From positions 496,001 to 560,000 of the forward strand of contig NZ_FOGS01000001.1 of the NCBI RefSeq assembly GCF_900111305.1: a stretch of DNA of 64,000 nucleotides, in the 5' to 3' direction. The stretch's first letter is position 1. Every line of letters starts with the position of its first letter. Under the pieces are notes generated by a model. It ran no database searches and had not been told where the DNA came from. It worked only from the letters and a program-made list of their open reading frames with translations. Position numbers and translations under genes: made by a program. This document shows positions 8,788 to 16,772 of this stretch, piece after piece. The stretch is from Vreelandella subterranea (GTDB lineage: Bacteria; Pseudomonadota; Gammaproteobacteria; Pseudomonadales; Halomonadaceae).

Positions 8788-9483
8788 ATGCGAAGTACCT
8801 GGCTGATACTGGCGTTGATCGTGCTAGGCGTTGCCCTGCACAAGGGAGTCATCGAGATTCCCCGCCACTGGTCACCCTGGGCACCGCTTCACGTCGACGA
8901 TCCAATCACCCCGATCACGTCGCTAAAACTCCGCCGCCTGGAAAATGACCGTGACGGTTGCCTGGCAGCACTGGAAAGCGTGCCGGATGACACCTTGCGC
9001 TATTCGCCTCTGGCCGACTACACCCCCGTGGAGAACTGCCCGCTTGAGAACGTGGTGCGCCTTGAAGCCAGCGGCGTCGCCTTCAACCAGTCGTTCGTGG
9101 CCAGTTGCCCCCTGGCCTTGGCCTGGGTGATGTTTGAACGCCACGCACTGCAACCCAGCGCCGAGACCATTCTCGGTACCCGGGTACGCCAAGTCGACCA
9201 TGTGGGAAGTTTTGCCTGCCGCAATGTGTATGGGCGTGAAAGCGGGCGGCGCAGCGAGCACGCCACCGCCGAGGCGCTTGACGTGACCGGCTTTCGCCTC
9301 GCCAACGGTGAGCGCATTACCCTGCTTGAGGACTGGGGCAACAATGGGCCAGCGGGAGCGTTTCTGCGCGACATACGCGACGATGCCTGCGACTTTTTCG
9401 GCAACACCCTGGGCCCCGACTACAACGCCGCCCACGCCGACCATTTTCACTTCGGAATGCGCGGCTTTCGTCTCTGTCGCTAG
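8788..9483 (+). CDS. Extensin-like family protein, probable M15-like peptidase fold
   Basis: The 231-residue product starts with an uncleaved hydrophobic anchor (TWLILALIVLGVALH), so the rest is probably periplasmic. The C-terminal half carries the extensin-like domain: a paired histidine/aspartate in SEHATAEALDV and a final HADHFHFG, spaced as the zinc ligands of M15 D,D-peptidase folds. Four or more cysteines could form disulfides in the periplasm. I chose ATG 8788 because AGGGAGG lies 5 bp upstream; a GTG two codons earlier falls within that site. Its stop overlaps the stop of the convergent MFS gene in a CTAG palindrome. Substrate unknown; peptidoglycan is plausible. Confidence 0.7.
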   Translation: MRSTWLILALIVLGVALHKGVIEIPRHWSPWAPLHVDDPITPITSLKLRRLENDRDGCLAALESVPDDTLRYSPLADYTPVENCPLENVVRLEASGVAFNQSFVASCPLALAWVMFERHALQPSAETILGTRVRQVDHVGSFACRNVYGRESGRRSEHATAEALDVTGFRLANGERITLLEDWGNNGPAGAFLRDIRDDACDFFGNTLGPDYNAAHADHFHFGMRGFRLCR

Positions 9484-10694
9484 TCCGCGGCCGCGACACG
9501 AGCCGGGGGATAACGTTTCTCCAGCCAGCGCCCGGCGGCAAACAGCACGAGCCCGCACAGCGCCAGCCCGGTTCCCACCAGGCCGGTGCTCGACCAGTTG
9601 AAGCCCGCGCTGATGACTAGCCCGGCAAGCCAGGCCCCCAGCGCATTGGCGCCGTTGAAGGCCGCGTGATTGAGCGATGCCGCCATGGTTTGGGCATCCT
9701 CGGCGACATCCATCAAACGGGTTTGTAGCGAAGGCGCCAGCGCCATGCTGGTGCCCACCAGCCCCACAAACAGCAGCCCCGACCAGACATGATTCGCCGC
9801 GAAGTAAAATAGCCCCTGGATCACCGCACACCACAGCAGAATAGACGGAATTGCGCGCATCAGGTTTTTATCCGCCAGACGCCCGCCGATCAAATTCCCG
9901 GCAATCGAGCCCAGGCCGAAGATTACCAGCACCAAGGGCCCCAGCGCTTCGCTCATGCCCGCCTGCTGGGTCAGCGTCGGCATCACGTAACTGAAAATGG
10001 CGAACATGCCGCCGCAGCCGATACAGGCGATGGCCAAGGTCACCAGCACGCGCTGCTTGACCAGCGCCGACAGCTCACGCAGCGGGCTCGCCAGGGCATC
10101 AACGGGCTGAACCGGTACGTAAAACCGGGTCAACAGCGCGGTAAGCAGCGCAATGCCGCCCACCGCGGCAAAGGCAATCTGCCAGCCGAAAAAGCTCCCG
10201 GCCCAGGTGCCCAGGGGGGCGCCCACCAGAATCGCGACTGTCAGACCCATCATCACCCGGGCGATCGCCCGTGCCCGCTGGTCGACGGGCACCGCCCCGG
10301 CGGCCACCAGAGCGGCAATGCCAAAGTAGGCGCCGTGAGGCAGCCCGGCGATAAAGCGCAGGCCCACAAACGACCAGAAGCCCGGCGCCATGGCACTGGC
10401 AATATTGCCCAAGGCAAACACCAGCATCAGCGCGATCAGCAGCGCTCGCTTGGGGACCCTTGCCGCCAGGGCGGAAATCAGCGGCGCACCGACCACAACG
10501 CCCAGGGCGTAGCTGCTGATCGCATAGCCCACCTGGGGCACAGTGATGGCCAGATCCTCCGCGATGCGGTTCATCAACCCCATGATGACGAACTCGCTGG
10601 TGCCGATGCCAAAGCCACCCAGCGCCAGCACAAATTCAGCCAGCCGCGGGTTACGCGCCAGCCCTTGAGACGACGATGCCGTCGATTCCTGCAT
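9480..10694 (-). CDS. MFS transporter of the DHA1 drug-efflux group (AraJ/YdhP-like)
   Basis: The 404-residue inner-membrane protein has about 12 predicted membrane segments and the conserved first-helix motif GGFGIGTSEFVIMGLM typical of the AraJ/YdhP/arabinose-efflux group. A loop 2-3 RVPKRALL stretch corresponds to the MFS A-motif region. I chose ATG 10694 because AAGGAGATAAGC precedes it at good spacing; the longer frame to 10739 lacks one. A GATACC/GGTATC inverted repeat overlaps the leader (10709-10727). The substrate is not readable from sequence. Confidence 0.8.
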   Translation of the reverse strand: MQESTASSSQGLARNPRLAEFVLALGGFGIGTSEFVIMGLMNRIAEDLAITVPQVGYAISSYALGVVVGAPLISALAARVPKRALLIALMLVFALGNIASAMAPGFWSFVGLRFIAGLPHGAYFGIAALVAAGAVPVDQRARAIARVMMGLTVAILVGAPLGTWAGSFFGWQIAFAAVGGIALLTALLTRFYVPVQPVDALASPLRELSALVKQRVLVTLAIACIGCGGMFAIFSYVMPTLTQQAGMSEALGPLVLVIFGLGSIAGNLIGGRLADKNLMRAIPSILLWCAVIQGLFYFAANHVWSGLLFVGLVGTSMALAPSLQTRLMDVAEDAQTMAASLNHAAFNGANALGAWLAGLVISAGFNWSSTGLVGTGLALCGLVLFAAGRWLEKRYPPARVAAAD

Positions 10695-10708
10695 GCTTAT
10701 CTCCTTGG

Positions 10709-10727
10709 GATACCGACCGTTGGTATC
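10709..10727. promoter_or_regulatory. Candidate operator upstream of the MFS gene
   Basis: GATACC (10709-10714) and GGTATC (10722-10727) flank a 7-bp spacer, giving a 19-bp dyad just upstream of the MFS ribosome-binding site. Such dyads in efflux-pump leaders often bind TetR- or MarR-type repressors, but no such repressor gene lies next to it. Function inferred. Confidence 0.35.
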
Positions 10728-10879
10728 GCGATGGCGCAAATGATCGCAGGATTAGACGAAAGTAGAAACACACCGCATTTAAAAAGTTAGCGGGCGAAAG
10801 GGAACCTCCGCATGGGGTTAATCCCATTCGTGTTCTAGCTTTGTTAGTGTGTTTTTATTGCTCAATACTCGAGACGCTG

Positions 10880-11491
10880 ATGACCCCAGATACCATCGAA
10901 CAGGCTATGGCAGCCCTCGCCAAGGCCGACCCGGATATCGCCCGCGCTTACCCCCTCGTGGGTGCGCCTGAACCGCGCCAGCGCGATCAGGGCTTTGCGA
11001 CGTTTTTCAGTACCATCGTCAGTCAACAGCTTTCCACCGAGGCCGCCCGCGCCATCATGGGCCGCGTCAATACGCTGCTCCCCGAGCTCCATGCCCAGGC
11101 GGTGATCGATATCGACAGCCAGGCGCTGCGCGATGCCGGGCTCTCCTGGCGCAAGATCGAGTACGCCAAGGGCCTGGCAGAAGCGGAACTGGCAGGCACC
11201 TTTAGCGCCGATGGGCTTGAGCAGCTAAGCGACGACGAGGCGATTGCCGCAATTACCCAGCTGCGCGGCTTCGGTCGCTGGAGCGCCGAGATCTACCTGA
11301 TGTTTTCGCTGAAGCGCCCGGATATCTTTCCCGCCGATGACCTGGCGTTGCGTGTGGCACTCGGCCGCTTGAAAGGTATGGATGACAAACCCACACCCAG
11401 GCAGGCGCGTCAGTGGGTAGCGCACTGGTCGCCCTGGCGCACGGTGGGGTCGCTGTTCTTGTGGCACTACTATCGCGGTGAACCCTTGTAA
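10880..11491 (+). CDS. DNA-3-methyladenine glycosylase, AlkA/HhH-GPD family
   Basis: It should excise alkylated purines as the first step of base-excision repair. The 203-residue product consists of the helix-hairpin-helix glycosylase domain: the hairpin is LRGFGRWSAEIYLMF (about residues 131-146) and the catalytic aspartate lies in the FPADDLALRVALG segment, as in AlkA. It lacks the N-terminal domain of E. coli AlkA, so it belongs to the shorter glycosylase-2 type. ATG 10880 fits the domain start; the upstream extension to 10841 is not protein-like. No Fe-S cysteine cluster is present, which excludes the MutY/Nth type. Confidence 0.85.
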   Translation: MTPDTIEQAMAALAKADPDIARAYPLVGAPEPRQRDQGFATFFSTIVSQQLSTEAARAIMGRVNTLLPELHAQAVIDIDSQALRDAGLSWRKIEYAKGLAEAELAGTFSADGLEQLSDDEAIAAITQLRGFGRWSAEIYLMFSLKRPDIFPADDLALRVALGRLKGMDDKPTPRQARQWVAHWSPWRTVGSLFLWHYYRGEPL

Positions 11492-11510
11492 GGACTCTTT
11501 TAAACTCTTT

Positions 11511-12386
11511 TTAGGCGTCTAACCCACCAAATTTGCCGTTTTGGTAGTCTTCCACCGCCTGGACGATCTCTTCACGGGTGTTCATCACAAAGGGGCCGTG
11601 GGAATAGACGGGTTCGTCGATCACGTCGCCGTGACCAAACAAGAGTCGAGCATCGCTGCTGGCTTCAATCACCAGGCTATCGCCTGCGCGGTCTACCTCG
11701 ATCAGATGGTGGGGTTGAACAGGCTCACCGCCCACCTCCAGATCACCATCCACTACATACAGAAAGACCTGCCGCCCCGATTCAACGGGCAGCGTTTCGC
11801 GTGTACCCGCAGGGAGCTTAAGCGTCGACATAAATACGCCGGTCAGCGATTCGACGGGGCCAGCCTGCTCATCCCACTGCCCGGCGATCAGGTTTAGCTC
11901 ACCGCCGCCCGGCAGCGCCAGCGAAGGGATGTCGTCATGCTGGAGCCCCACGTAGTGCGGCTTGCTCATCTTCAAGCGCGCCGGAAGATTGACCCACAGC
12001 TGCAGGATCTCCAGCGGACCACCGTCACGTAGAAACGCCTCAGGCGAAATTTCCGCATGCACGATACCGCTACCTGCCGTCATCCACTGCACGCCACCGG
12101 CGTGAATCACGCTTTGATGCTGGGTGCTGTCAGCATGGGCCAGCGAGCCTTCCAGAATAAAGGTGACCGTTTCAAAGCCCCGGTGCGGGTGTGGGCCGAA
12201 TGGCAAGCCACCGTTATTGGCCGGGTAGGTCTGCGGCCCGTGGTGATTGAGAAACAGGAACGGATCGAGCTGTTCAAGCTGCGGCCCCGGCAATGGCCGC
12301 CGGGTGACCAGATCGCCGATATCGTCGCGCCTGGCCGGGTGTTGGGCAATGACATGACGCGCTGTGGAGGTCTTCTCAGATGACAT
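11511..12386 (-). CDS. Pirin-family bicupin protein
   Basis: The 291-residue protein has the metal-binding N-terminal cupin of pirins: HPHRGFETVTFILEG supplies the HxH pair, and the later VIHAGGVQWMTAGSGIVHAE supplies the remaining His and Glu ligands. A second cupin and a short C-terminal tail follow. Bacterial pirins include quercetin dioxygenases and regulators of central metabolism; which applies is unknown. ATG 12386 is chosen because AAGGAGATAGTG lies directly upstream; the extra 61 codons upstream do not resemble protein. Convergent with the glycosylase gene. Confidence 0.85.
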   Translation of the reverse strand: MSSEKTSTARHVIAQHPARRDDIGDLVTRRPLPGPQLEQLDPFLFLNHHGPQTYPANNGGLPFGPHPHRGFETVTFILEGSLAHADSTQHQSVIHAGGVQWMTAGSGIVHAEISPEAFLRDGGPLEILQLWVNLPARLKMSKPHYVGLQHDDIPSLALPGGGELNLIAGQWDEQAGPVESLTGVFMSTLKLPAGTRETLPVESGRQVFLYVVDGDLEVGGEPVQPHHLIEVDRAGDSLVIEASSDARLLFGHGDVIDEPVYSHGPFVMNTREEIVQAVEDYQNGKFGGLDA

Positions 12387-12486
12387 CACTATCTCCTTAT
12401 TAGTATCTCCCAGCATAAAACCCCAGCGCGGCCATGAGGAGCGAATAATTTGCCAAGTTTCGTTGAAGGAAATTGCCAGGAACCGA

Positions 12487-13062
12487 TCAAGGCGCGCGAA
12501 CGTCCAGTCGGCCCACCACCTCCAGCCCACCCGTTGCCGGGCGCACGACCAGCATCTCGCCCGAGCCAACCCCCCGCCCGGCCAGCGCCGAGATATTCAC
12601 CTGATGCGTGACCAGCAGCATGTTGCCCGACTGTTCCCAGGCGGCTATCCGCTCGCGGGCGGCTTGGGTGATGGCTTCCCGATCACCGCGCCCACGAAAG
12701 AACGAATCCAGCCACGGCGCAGGCTCGACATCGCCCAGCTGCATGAGCTCGGCGGTATCCAGCGCCCGGCACCAGCGCGACGCGTACACCGCGCCGATGG
12801 GAATGTTCCGCTCGCGAAATGCCTCACCCGCCAGCCTCGCCTGGGCACGCCCCTGCTCTGAAAGATTGCGCTGCGTCTCGCAACGACCCCGCTCGAACCC
12901 GGGCGGATCGCCAACACCTGGCGCCAGCGAATGACGCATCAAAATCACCAGGCCCCCTTCCTCCAGGGCCTGCCAGGTTGTGTCGTTGGCCTGGGCGGTG
13001 ACGGTCAGCACACCCAGTACACTAAGCAATAGGGTTAACGTAAGTTGGCGTAAGGTAGGCAT
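12487..13062 (-). CDS. Exported histidine phosphatase superfamily protein
   Basis: A signal peptide covers about residues 1-25 (hydrophobic TLTLLLSVLGVLTV, then AQA before NDTT), so the 191-residue protein is probably periplasmic. The RHG-like catalytic motif is ILMRHSLAPG, where the histidine forms the phospho-intermediate. A second histidine in LLVTHQVNISALAG completes the site, and the pattern resembles the small SixA/phosphoglycerate-mutase-like branch. Substrate unknown. Downstream of it lies the pirin gene on the same strand after about 100 bp. Confidence 0.8.
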   Translation of the reverse strand: MPTLRQLTLTLLLSVLGVLTVTAQANDTTWQALEEGGLVILMRHSLAPGVGDPPGFERGRCETQRNLSEQGRAQARLAGEAFRERNIPIGAVYASRWCRALDTAELMQLGDVEPAPWLDSFFRGRGDREAITQAARERIAAWEQSGNMLLVTHQVNISALAGRGVGSGEMLVVRPATGGLEVVGRLDVRAP

Positions 13063-13071
13063 GGGGATTGT

Positions 13072-13250
13072 CCTTCAATCATTGATGAAGTATTGACCAA
13101 GCGAACGGCAACGGGCATGTGATACCCATCAACCTTCCCTCTTAAAGACGCGGCAGGCATTTGCTACGCCAAAGCCTAAACGACTTGGCGCGGCGATACG
13201 CGCCAAGCCAGACAACTCCATTCAACGCAAGGATAGCTTCCCCCATCAGC
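13072..13250 (+). pseudogene. Decayed hipB-like antitoxin fragment
   Basis: About 100 bp at 13150-13250 match the 3' part of the intact hipB at 15075-15368. In one frame it reads QSLNDLARRYAPSQ then PFNARIASPIS, against QSLDDLARLYALTQ then AFNPKIPSSID in hipB. The DNA stretch ACGACTTGGCGCGG is identical in both. A 2-bp difference near 13155 breaks the frame, there is no start, and the match stops within the gap between the phosphatase and alcohol dehydrogenase genes. A second, weaker scrap at about 13072-13100 reads IDEVL like the hipB C-terminus. I read this as a relic of a former hipB, with no sign of a hipA beside it. Confidence 0.6.
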
Positions 13251-13272
13251 CCCAACGCCTAAGCCCGCTTTT

Positions 13273-14313
13273 TCAAAACGCCGTCACTACCGTTACGCCC
13301 GCCCCTTCGAACTTATCCATGTTCATCAGCGCCTCAATGGACTGCTCGAGGGTGATGCGCCTGCCGATAAGCTGCTCAGGCGCCAGCTTTCCAGACTGGA
13401 TCATCGCCAGCATGGCGCCGTAACGATGCGCCTGCATACCATGACTGCCGAGTATTTCAAGCTCGTTGGCAATCACCTGGCTCATGGGAATAGCCGGTGT
13501 GCTGCTCTCCGCCAACATCAGCCCGACCTGAATATGCTTGCCCCGTTTACGCAGGTTGCTGATGGAGTTAAAGCAGGTGGTCGGGTGTCCTAGCGCATCC
13601 AGTGACACGTGAGCGCCTCCCCGGGTTATGTCCGCCACCGCCTCTACCACATTGGCCACCTTGGCGGCATTCACGGTGGCAGTCGCGCCCAATTGGCGAG
13701 CCAGAGCAAGCGCTTTTTCCGAAATATCGATAGCGACAACGTTAGCGCCGATGGCGTTGGCAATCATCACGGCGGATAGACCCACACCCCCGCAGCCATG
13801 AACCGCCACCCACTGTCCGGCCGAGGTTTGGCCCTGATCGACCACCGCCCGAAAGGAGGTGACGAACCGACAGCCCAGGCTTGCCGCTGTGGCAAAGTCG
13901 AGCGTTTCGGGAAGCGCGACCAAGTTGACATCGGCGTAGTGAATACTCACATACTCGGCAAAGGACCCCCAGTGCGTGAAACCGGGTTGGAACTGACTAT
14001 CGCACACCTGATGGTTCCCGGCGTGGCACTCAGGGCAAGTGCCACACCCCCCGACGAACGGCACCGTAACGCGATCGCCAATGCGCCACTGTTTGACGTC
14101 CTTGCCAACCGCTTCGACAACGCCTGCCAGCTCGTGCCCCGGCACATGAGGGAGCTGGATATCGGTATCGTGCCCCACCCAGCCATGCCAGTCGCTGCGG
14201 CATACCCCGTTCGCCATCACCTTCACTACCACGCCATGCGGTTCTGGCGCCGGATCTGGCACCTGCTGTATGTGGGGAGGGGCGGAAAACTGCTCAAAAA
14301 CAACGGCTTTCAT
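13273..14313 (-). CDS. Zinc-dependent alcohol dehydrogenase (MDR superfamily)
   Basis: The 346-residue enzyme has the GroES-like catalytic domain with the zinc ligand cysteine in [13 protein letters not shown] and [12 protein letters not shown], the structural-zinc cysteine cluster [16 protein letters not shown], and a Rossmann NAD(P) site [13 protein letters not shown]. This places it with zinc alcohol/polyol dehydrogenases; the physiological alcohol is unknown. ATG 14313 is chosen for its CAGGAG site and family-typical MKAVVFEQF start; a longer frame to 14391 is unlikely. It is divergent from an Lrp/AsnC regulator, which may control it. Confidence 0.88.
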   Translation of the reverse strand: MKAVVFEQFSAPPHIQQVPDPAPEPHGVVVKVMANGVCRSDWHGWVGHDTDIQLPHVPGHELAGVVEAVGKDVKQWRIGDRVTVPFVGGCGTCPECHAGNHQVCDSQFQPGFTHWGSFAEYVSIHYADVNLVALPETLDFATAASLGCRFVTSFRAVVDQGQTSAGQWVAVHGCGGVGLSAVMIANAIGANVVAIDISEKALALARQLGATATVNAAKVANVVEAVADITRGGAHVSLDALGHPTTCFNSISNLRKRGKHIQVGLMLAESSTPAIPMSQVIANELEILGSHGMQAHRYGAMLAMIQSGKLAPEQLIGRRITLEQSIEALMNMDKFEGAGVTVVTAF

Positions 14314-14448
14314 AAACGACTCCTGCGCGGTATCCATTGTTTTACTATAACCAACCGCCCCTGAAATTACTTTTCCGATGGATGGACACACAGGCTAATT
14401 TTGAATCACTCTTTCTTTTGAACGCATAAACCTGAAAAAGATTTTCAA

Positions 14449-14928
14449 ATGAGCCGACTGGACAAAATAGACGCCCAACTAATCGATAGCCTTCAAGCCG
14501 ATGGTCGGCTATCCATCGCCAAGCTGGCCGAGCGGCTGGGAATGAGCGAAGCCACCTGCTGGCGGCGTCATAAACGCCTGGAAGAATTGGGCGTGATCGA
14601 AGGCTATCAAGCCACGCTGAACCGCCGAAAGCTTGGCGGCAGCGTGCTGGCCTTTGTGCAGATCACCTGTACCCAGCACAGCGAGGCGGCCACCGCGGAG
14701 TTCGAACGCGTTATCCAGGCCAGCTCCCGGGTGCTCAGCTGCCATAACACCACCGGCGAGGCGGACTTTCTCTTGCAGGTCATCGCCCAGGACCTCGATG
14801 ACTACAGCCGCTTCGTGGAAAAGGTGCTACGCCAGCTGCCGGGTGTATCGAGCATCCGCTCCAATATCTCCCTGCGAGAAATGAAGGCGACGAGCCACTT
14901 GCCGGTTGGGGAATTGCTGGGGCTGTAA
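14449..14928 (+). CDS. Lrp/AsnC family transcriptional regulator
   Basis: A 159-residue protein with an N-terminal winged HTH (LDKIDAQLIDSLQADGRLS, then LAERLGMSEATCWRRHKRLE) and a C-terminal RAM effector-binding domain with the oligomerising segment LLQVIAQDLDDYSRFVEKVL. Such proteins sense amino acids or related metabolites. Its divergent position next to the Zn alcohol dehydrogenase, with a 135-bp AT-rich gap, suggests that gene as a target; that is inference from position. It is the last gene before the hipBA/restriction cluster. Confidence 0.88.
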   Translation: MSRLDKIDAQLIDSLQADGRLSIAKLAERLGMSEATCWRRHKRLEELGVIEGYQATLNRRKLGGSVLAFVQITCTQHSEAATAEFERVIQASSRVLSCHNTTGEADFLLQVIAQDLDDYSRFVEKVLRQLPGVSSIRSNISLREMKATSHLPVGELLGL

Positions 14929-14995
14929 GCGAGGTGGTTGGGGAGGGGCCAGTCGAACAACGTCAGCAGCAGGCTGCAGCACGAAAAGCAATAAA

Positions 14996-15058
14996 AAAAG
15001 ATACTATAATATCCATAGTAAGCCTAAAACATCTATAATAGATACAGGGGTATCTTTT
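14996..15058 (+). promoter_or_regulatory. hipBA promoter/operator region with nested inverted repeats
   Basis: Three dyads are stacked in this AT-rich stretch: AAAAGATAC (14996-15004) with GTATCTTTT (15050-15058); TACTAT (15002-15007) with ATAGTA (15015-15020); and ATCTAT (15031-15036) with ATAGAT (15038-15043). Two perfect TATAAT hexamers (15005-15010 and 15034-15039) fall inside the dyads, without a good -35 at either. Antitoxins of the HipB class repress their own promoter by binding such dyads, so autoregulation of hipBA is likely. Binding is inferred, the repeats are directly visible. Confidence 0.6.
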
Positions 15059-15074
15059 ATAGGAATGTTAACTA

Positions 15075-15368
15075 ATGCACCGTTTTCTGCTGTTAGACGA
15101 TACCGATGTCCAGCAAGCCTTTGCGACTCATCTGCGTAGCTTACGCGAACAGGCCAAGCTATCCCGTGCGGCACTGGCGCAGCGCAGCAATGTGCCCGCC
15201 CCAACCATCAAGAAATTTGAGCTCACCGGGCAAATCTCGTTTCGCCAGCTACTGTTGCTATGGCAAAGCCTGGACGACTTGGCGCGGCTATACGCGCTGA
15301 CCCAGCAAGACGCATTCAACCCAAAGATACCTTCCTCAATTGATGAGGTACTCAAAGATGGCCTTTAA
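15075..15368 (+). CDS. HipB-like XRE-family antitoxin/regulator
   Basis: This 97-residue protein has an XRE helix-turn-helix at about residues 14-60 (LRSLREQAKLSRAALAQRS, then VPAPTIKKFE) and a short tail. It is the expected antitoxin and autorepressor for the HipA-like kinase: the downstream start at 15358 lies inside this gene (11-bp overlap), so the two are translated together. The dyads at 14996-15058 are its probable operators. A decayed relative lies at about 13150-13250. E. coli HipB binds DNA and HipA together; the same role here is inferred from order and size. Confidence 0.8.
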   Translation: MHRFLLLDDTDVQQAFATHLRSLREQAKLSRAALAQRSNVPAPTIKKFELTGQISFRQLLLLWQSLDDLARLYALTQQDAFNPKIPSSIDEVLKDGL

Positions 15369-16650
15369 GCCCACGCAGCGGCTGAACGTGACGCGCACAC
15401 TATCGACAGGAGAACAGGTTGCTGCTGGCGTATTGGCGCAAAACCGCCAAGGGGTATTTTTTCAGTACGCAGAAGGCTATACGGAACAGCATGGCAATCT
15501 ATCGCCCTTTACGTTGCAGCGCGACCTGGCGCTTCAGCCCGCACCTAGAACGCCCCATCAAGGGCTTCACGGCGTATTTGGCGACTGTTTACCCGATGGC
15601 TGGGGGCTGCTGCTGCAAGACCGTGTCTTTCGTCAGCATGGCATAGCGCCTACACAGCTGACGGCGATGGACCGGCTGGCATTTGTTGGTCAACGTGGCA
15701 TGGGGGCACTGACGTTTGAGCCAGCATCAGAGGCAGCGCCGACACAGAGCGATAACGAAGATCTGGCGACACTCGGCCTCGAGGCACAGGCCGTTTTCGA
15801 TGGGCAAACGGAAGACGTACTCAGCGCCTTGGTCGCAGCGGGTAGTTCCGGTGGGGCTAGACCGAAAGCACAGCTTTTCATGCCGCCTGGCCAATCGAAG
15901 GAATGCAGAACCTATGCTCAGCCAGAGGATGACGCCTGGCTGGTCAAATTTACCTCTCAACACTTGCCACTGGGTCACGACGAGGGGCTTTGCGAAGCGG
16001 CCTACCTGGACTTGGCCAAAACAGCAGGCCTTGAGCCGCCCGAATGGCAGTTGCTGCGCGTACCTACGCCGCAGGGTGAGCGGGCCTGGCTTGCCATCAA
16101 ACGGTTTGATTGGATCCATCAGACAAACCCTGCGGGGCGTCTCCATATGCACAGCGCCTGCGGGCTGCTGGATGCCGATTTCCGAACCCCTAGCCTGGAT
16201 TACGCCGACCTAATCAAGGCAAGCCGCCAGCTGTGTCGATCCCCCGCCGTAGGCCAGCTGCAATTCCGACGTGCGCTGTTTAACCTGTTTGCCTGCAACC
16301 AGGATGACCACAGTAAAAACTGGGCGTTTCTCCAGGATGATGCAGGCCAATGGAAACCAGCACCGTTTTATGATGTGACCTTTAGCCCCCACCCTTTTGC
16401 AGAACACGCCACTGCCTATATGGGCTTTGGCAAGCAGCCCTCGCTAAAAGCCATCCAACAGCTCGCCACCCATGCAGGCTTTGCCAACTGGAAACAGGCT
16501 CAGCCGCACGTTCAGGAGATCGCGGACGTTATTGCCACCTTCCCGGCTGTGGCAAAAGACCTGGGTGTGAAAGCCAGCACCATCGAGCTGATCACCCAGC
16601 GATTGAATCAAACGTGGCGGGAGAACAAGGGGTTATTGCTGGCAAAATGA
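15358..16650 (+). CDS. HipA-like serine/threonine kinase toxin
   Basis: HipA kinases phosphorylate aminoacyl-tRNA synthetases (GltX in E. coli) and arrest translation. The 430-residue product has the N-terminal HipA_N part, then the kinase core: the SSGGARPK loop near residue 161, the catalytic QDDHSKNWAFL near residue 315, and the metal-binding YDVTFSP just after. All key acidic residues look intact. ATG 15358 is used in preference to the in-frame 15340 start because GAGG lies 10 bp upstream. Target not predictable. Confidence 0.85.
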   Translation: MAFKPTQRLNVTRTLSTGEQVAAGVLAQNRQGVFFQYAEGYTEQHGNLSPFTLQRDLALQPAPRTPHQGLHGVFGDCLPDGWGLLLQDRVFRQHGIAPTQLTAMDRLAFVGQRGMGALTFEPASEAAPTQSDNEDLATLGLEAQAVFDGQTEDVLSALVAAGSSGGARPKAQLFMPPGQSKECRTYAQPEDDAWLVKFTSQHLPLGHDEGLCEAAYLDLAKTAGLEPPEWQLLRVPTPQGERAWLAIKRFDWIHQTNPAGRLHMHSACGLLDADFRTPSLDYADLIKASRQLCRSPAVGQLQFRRALFNLFACNQDDHSKNWAFLQDDAGQWKPAPFYDVTFSPHPFAEHATAYMGFGKQPSLKAIQQLATHAGFANWKQAQPHVQEIADVIATFPAVAKDLGVKASTIELITQRLNQTWRENKGLLLAK

Positions 16651-16772
16651 TGTCATTAGCTAACGCCAACCTCCAAAAGTACACTTAGCCAAGAACCCCC
16701 TATTTCATTAATATGGGAGGTGATGAAACACGGCGACTAAGCCAATTGGCAAAGATGTGGAGAGTAAATGTA

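Noticed and set aside
8923..9834. A 303-codon open frame on the minus strand across the extensin-like gene
   Set aside because: Overlaps two recognisable genes in other frames; its glycine/alanine-rich, low-complexity translation is that of a shadow frame.
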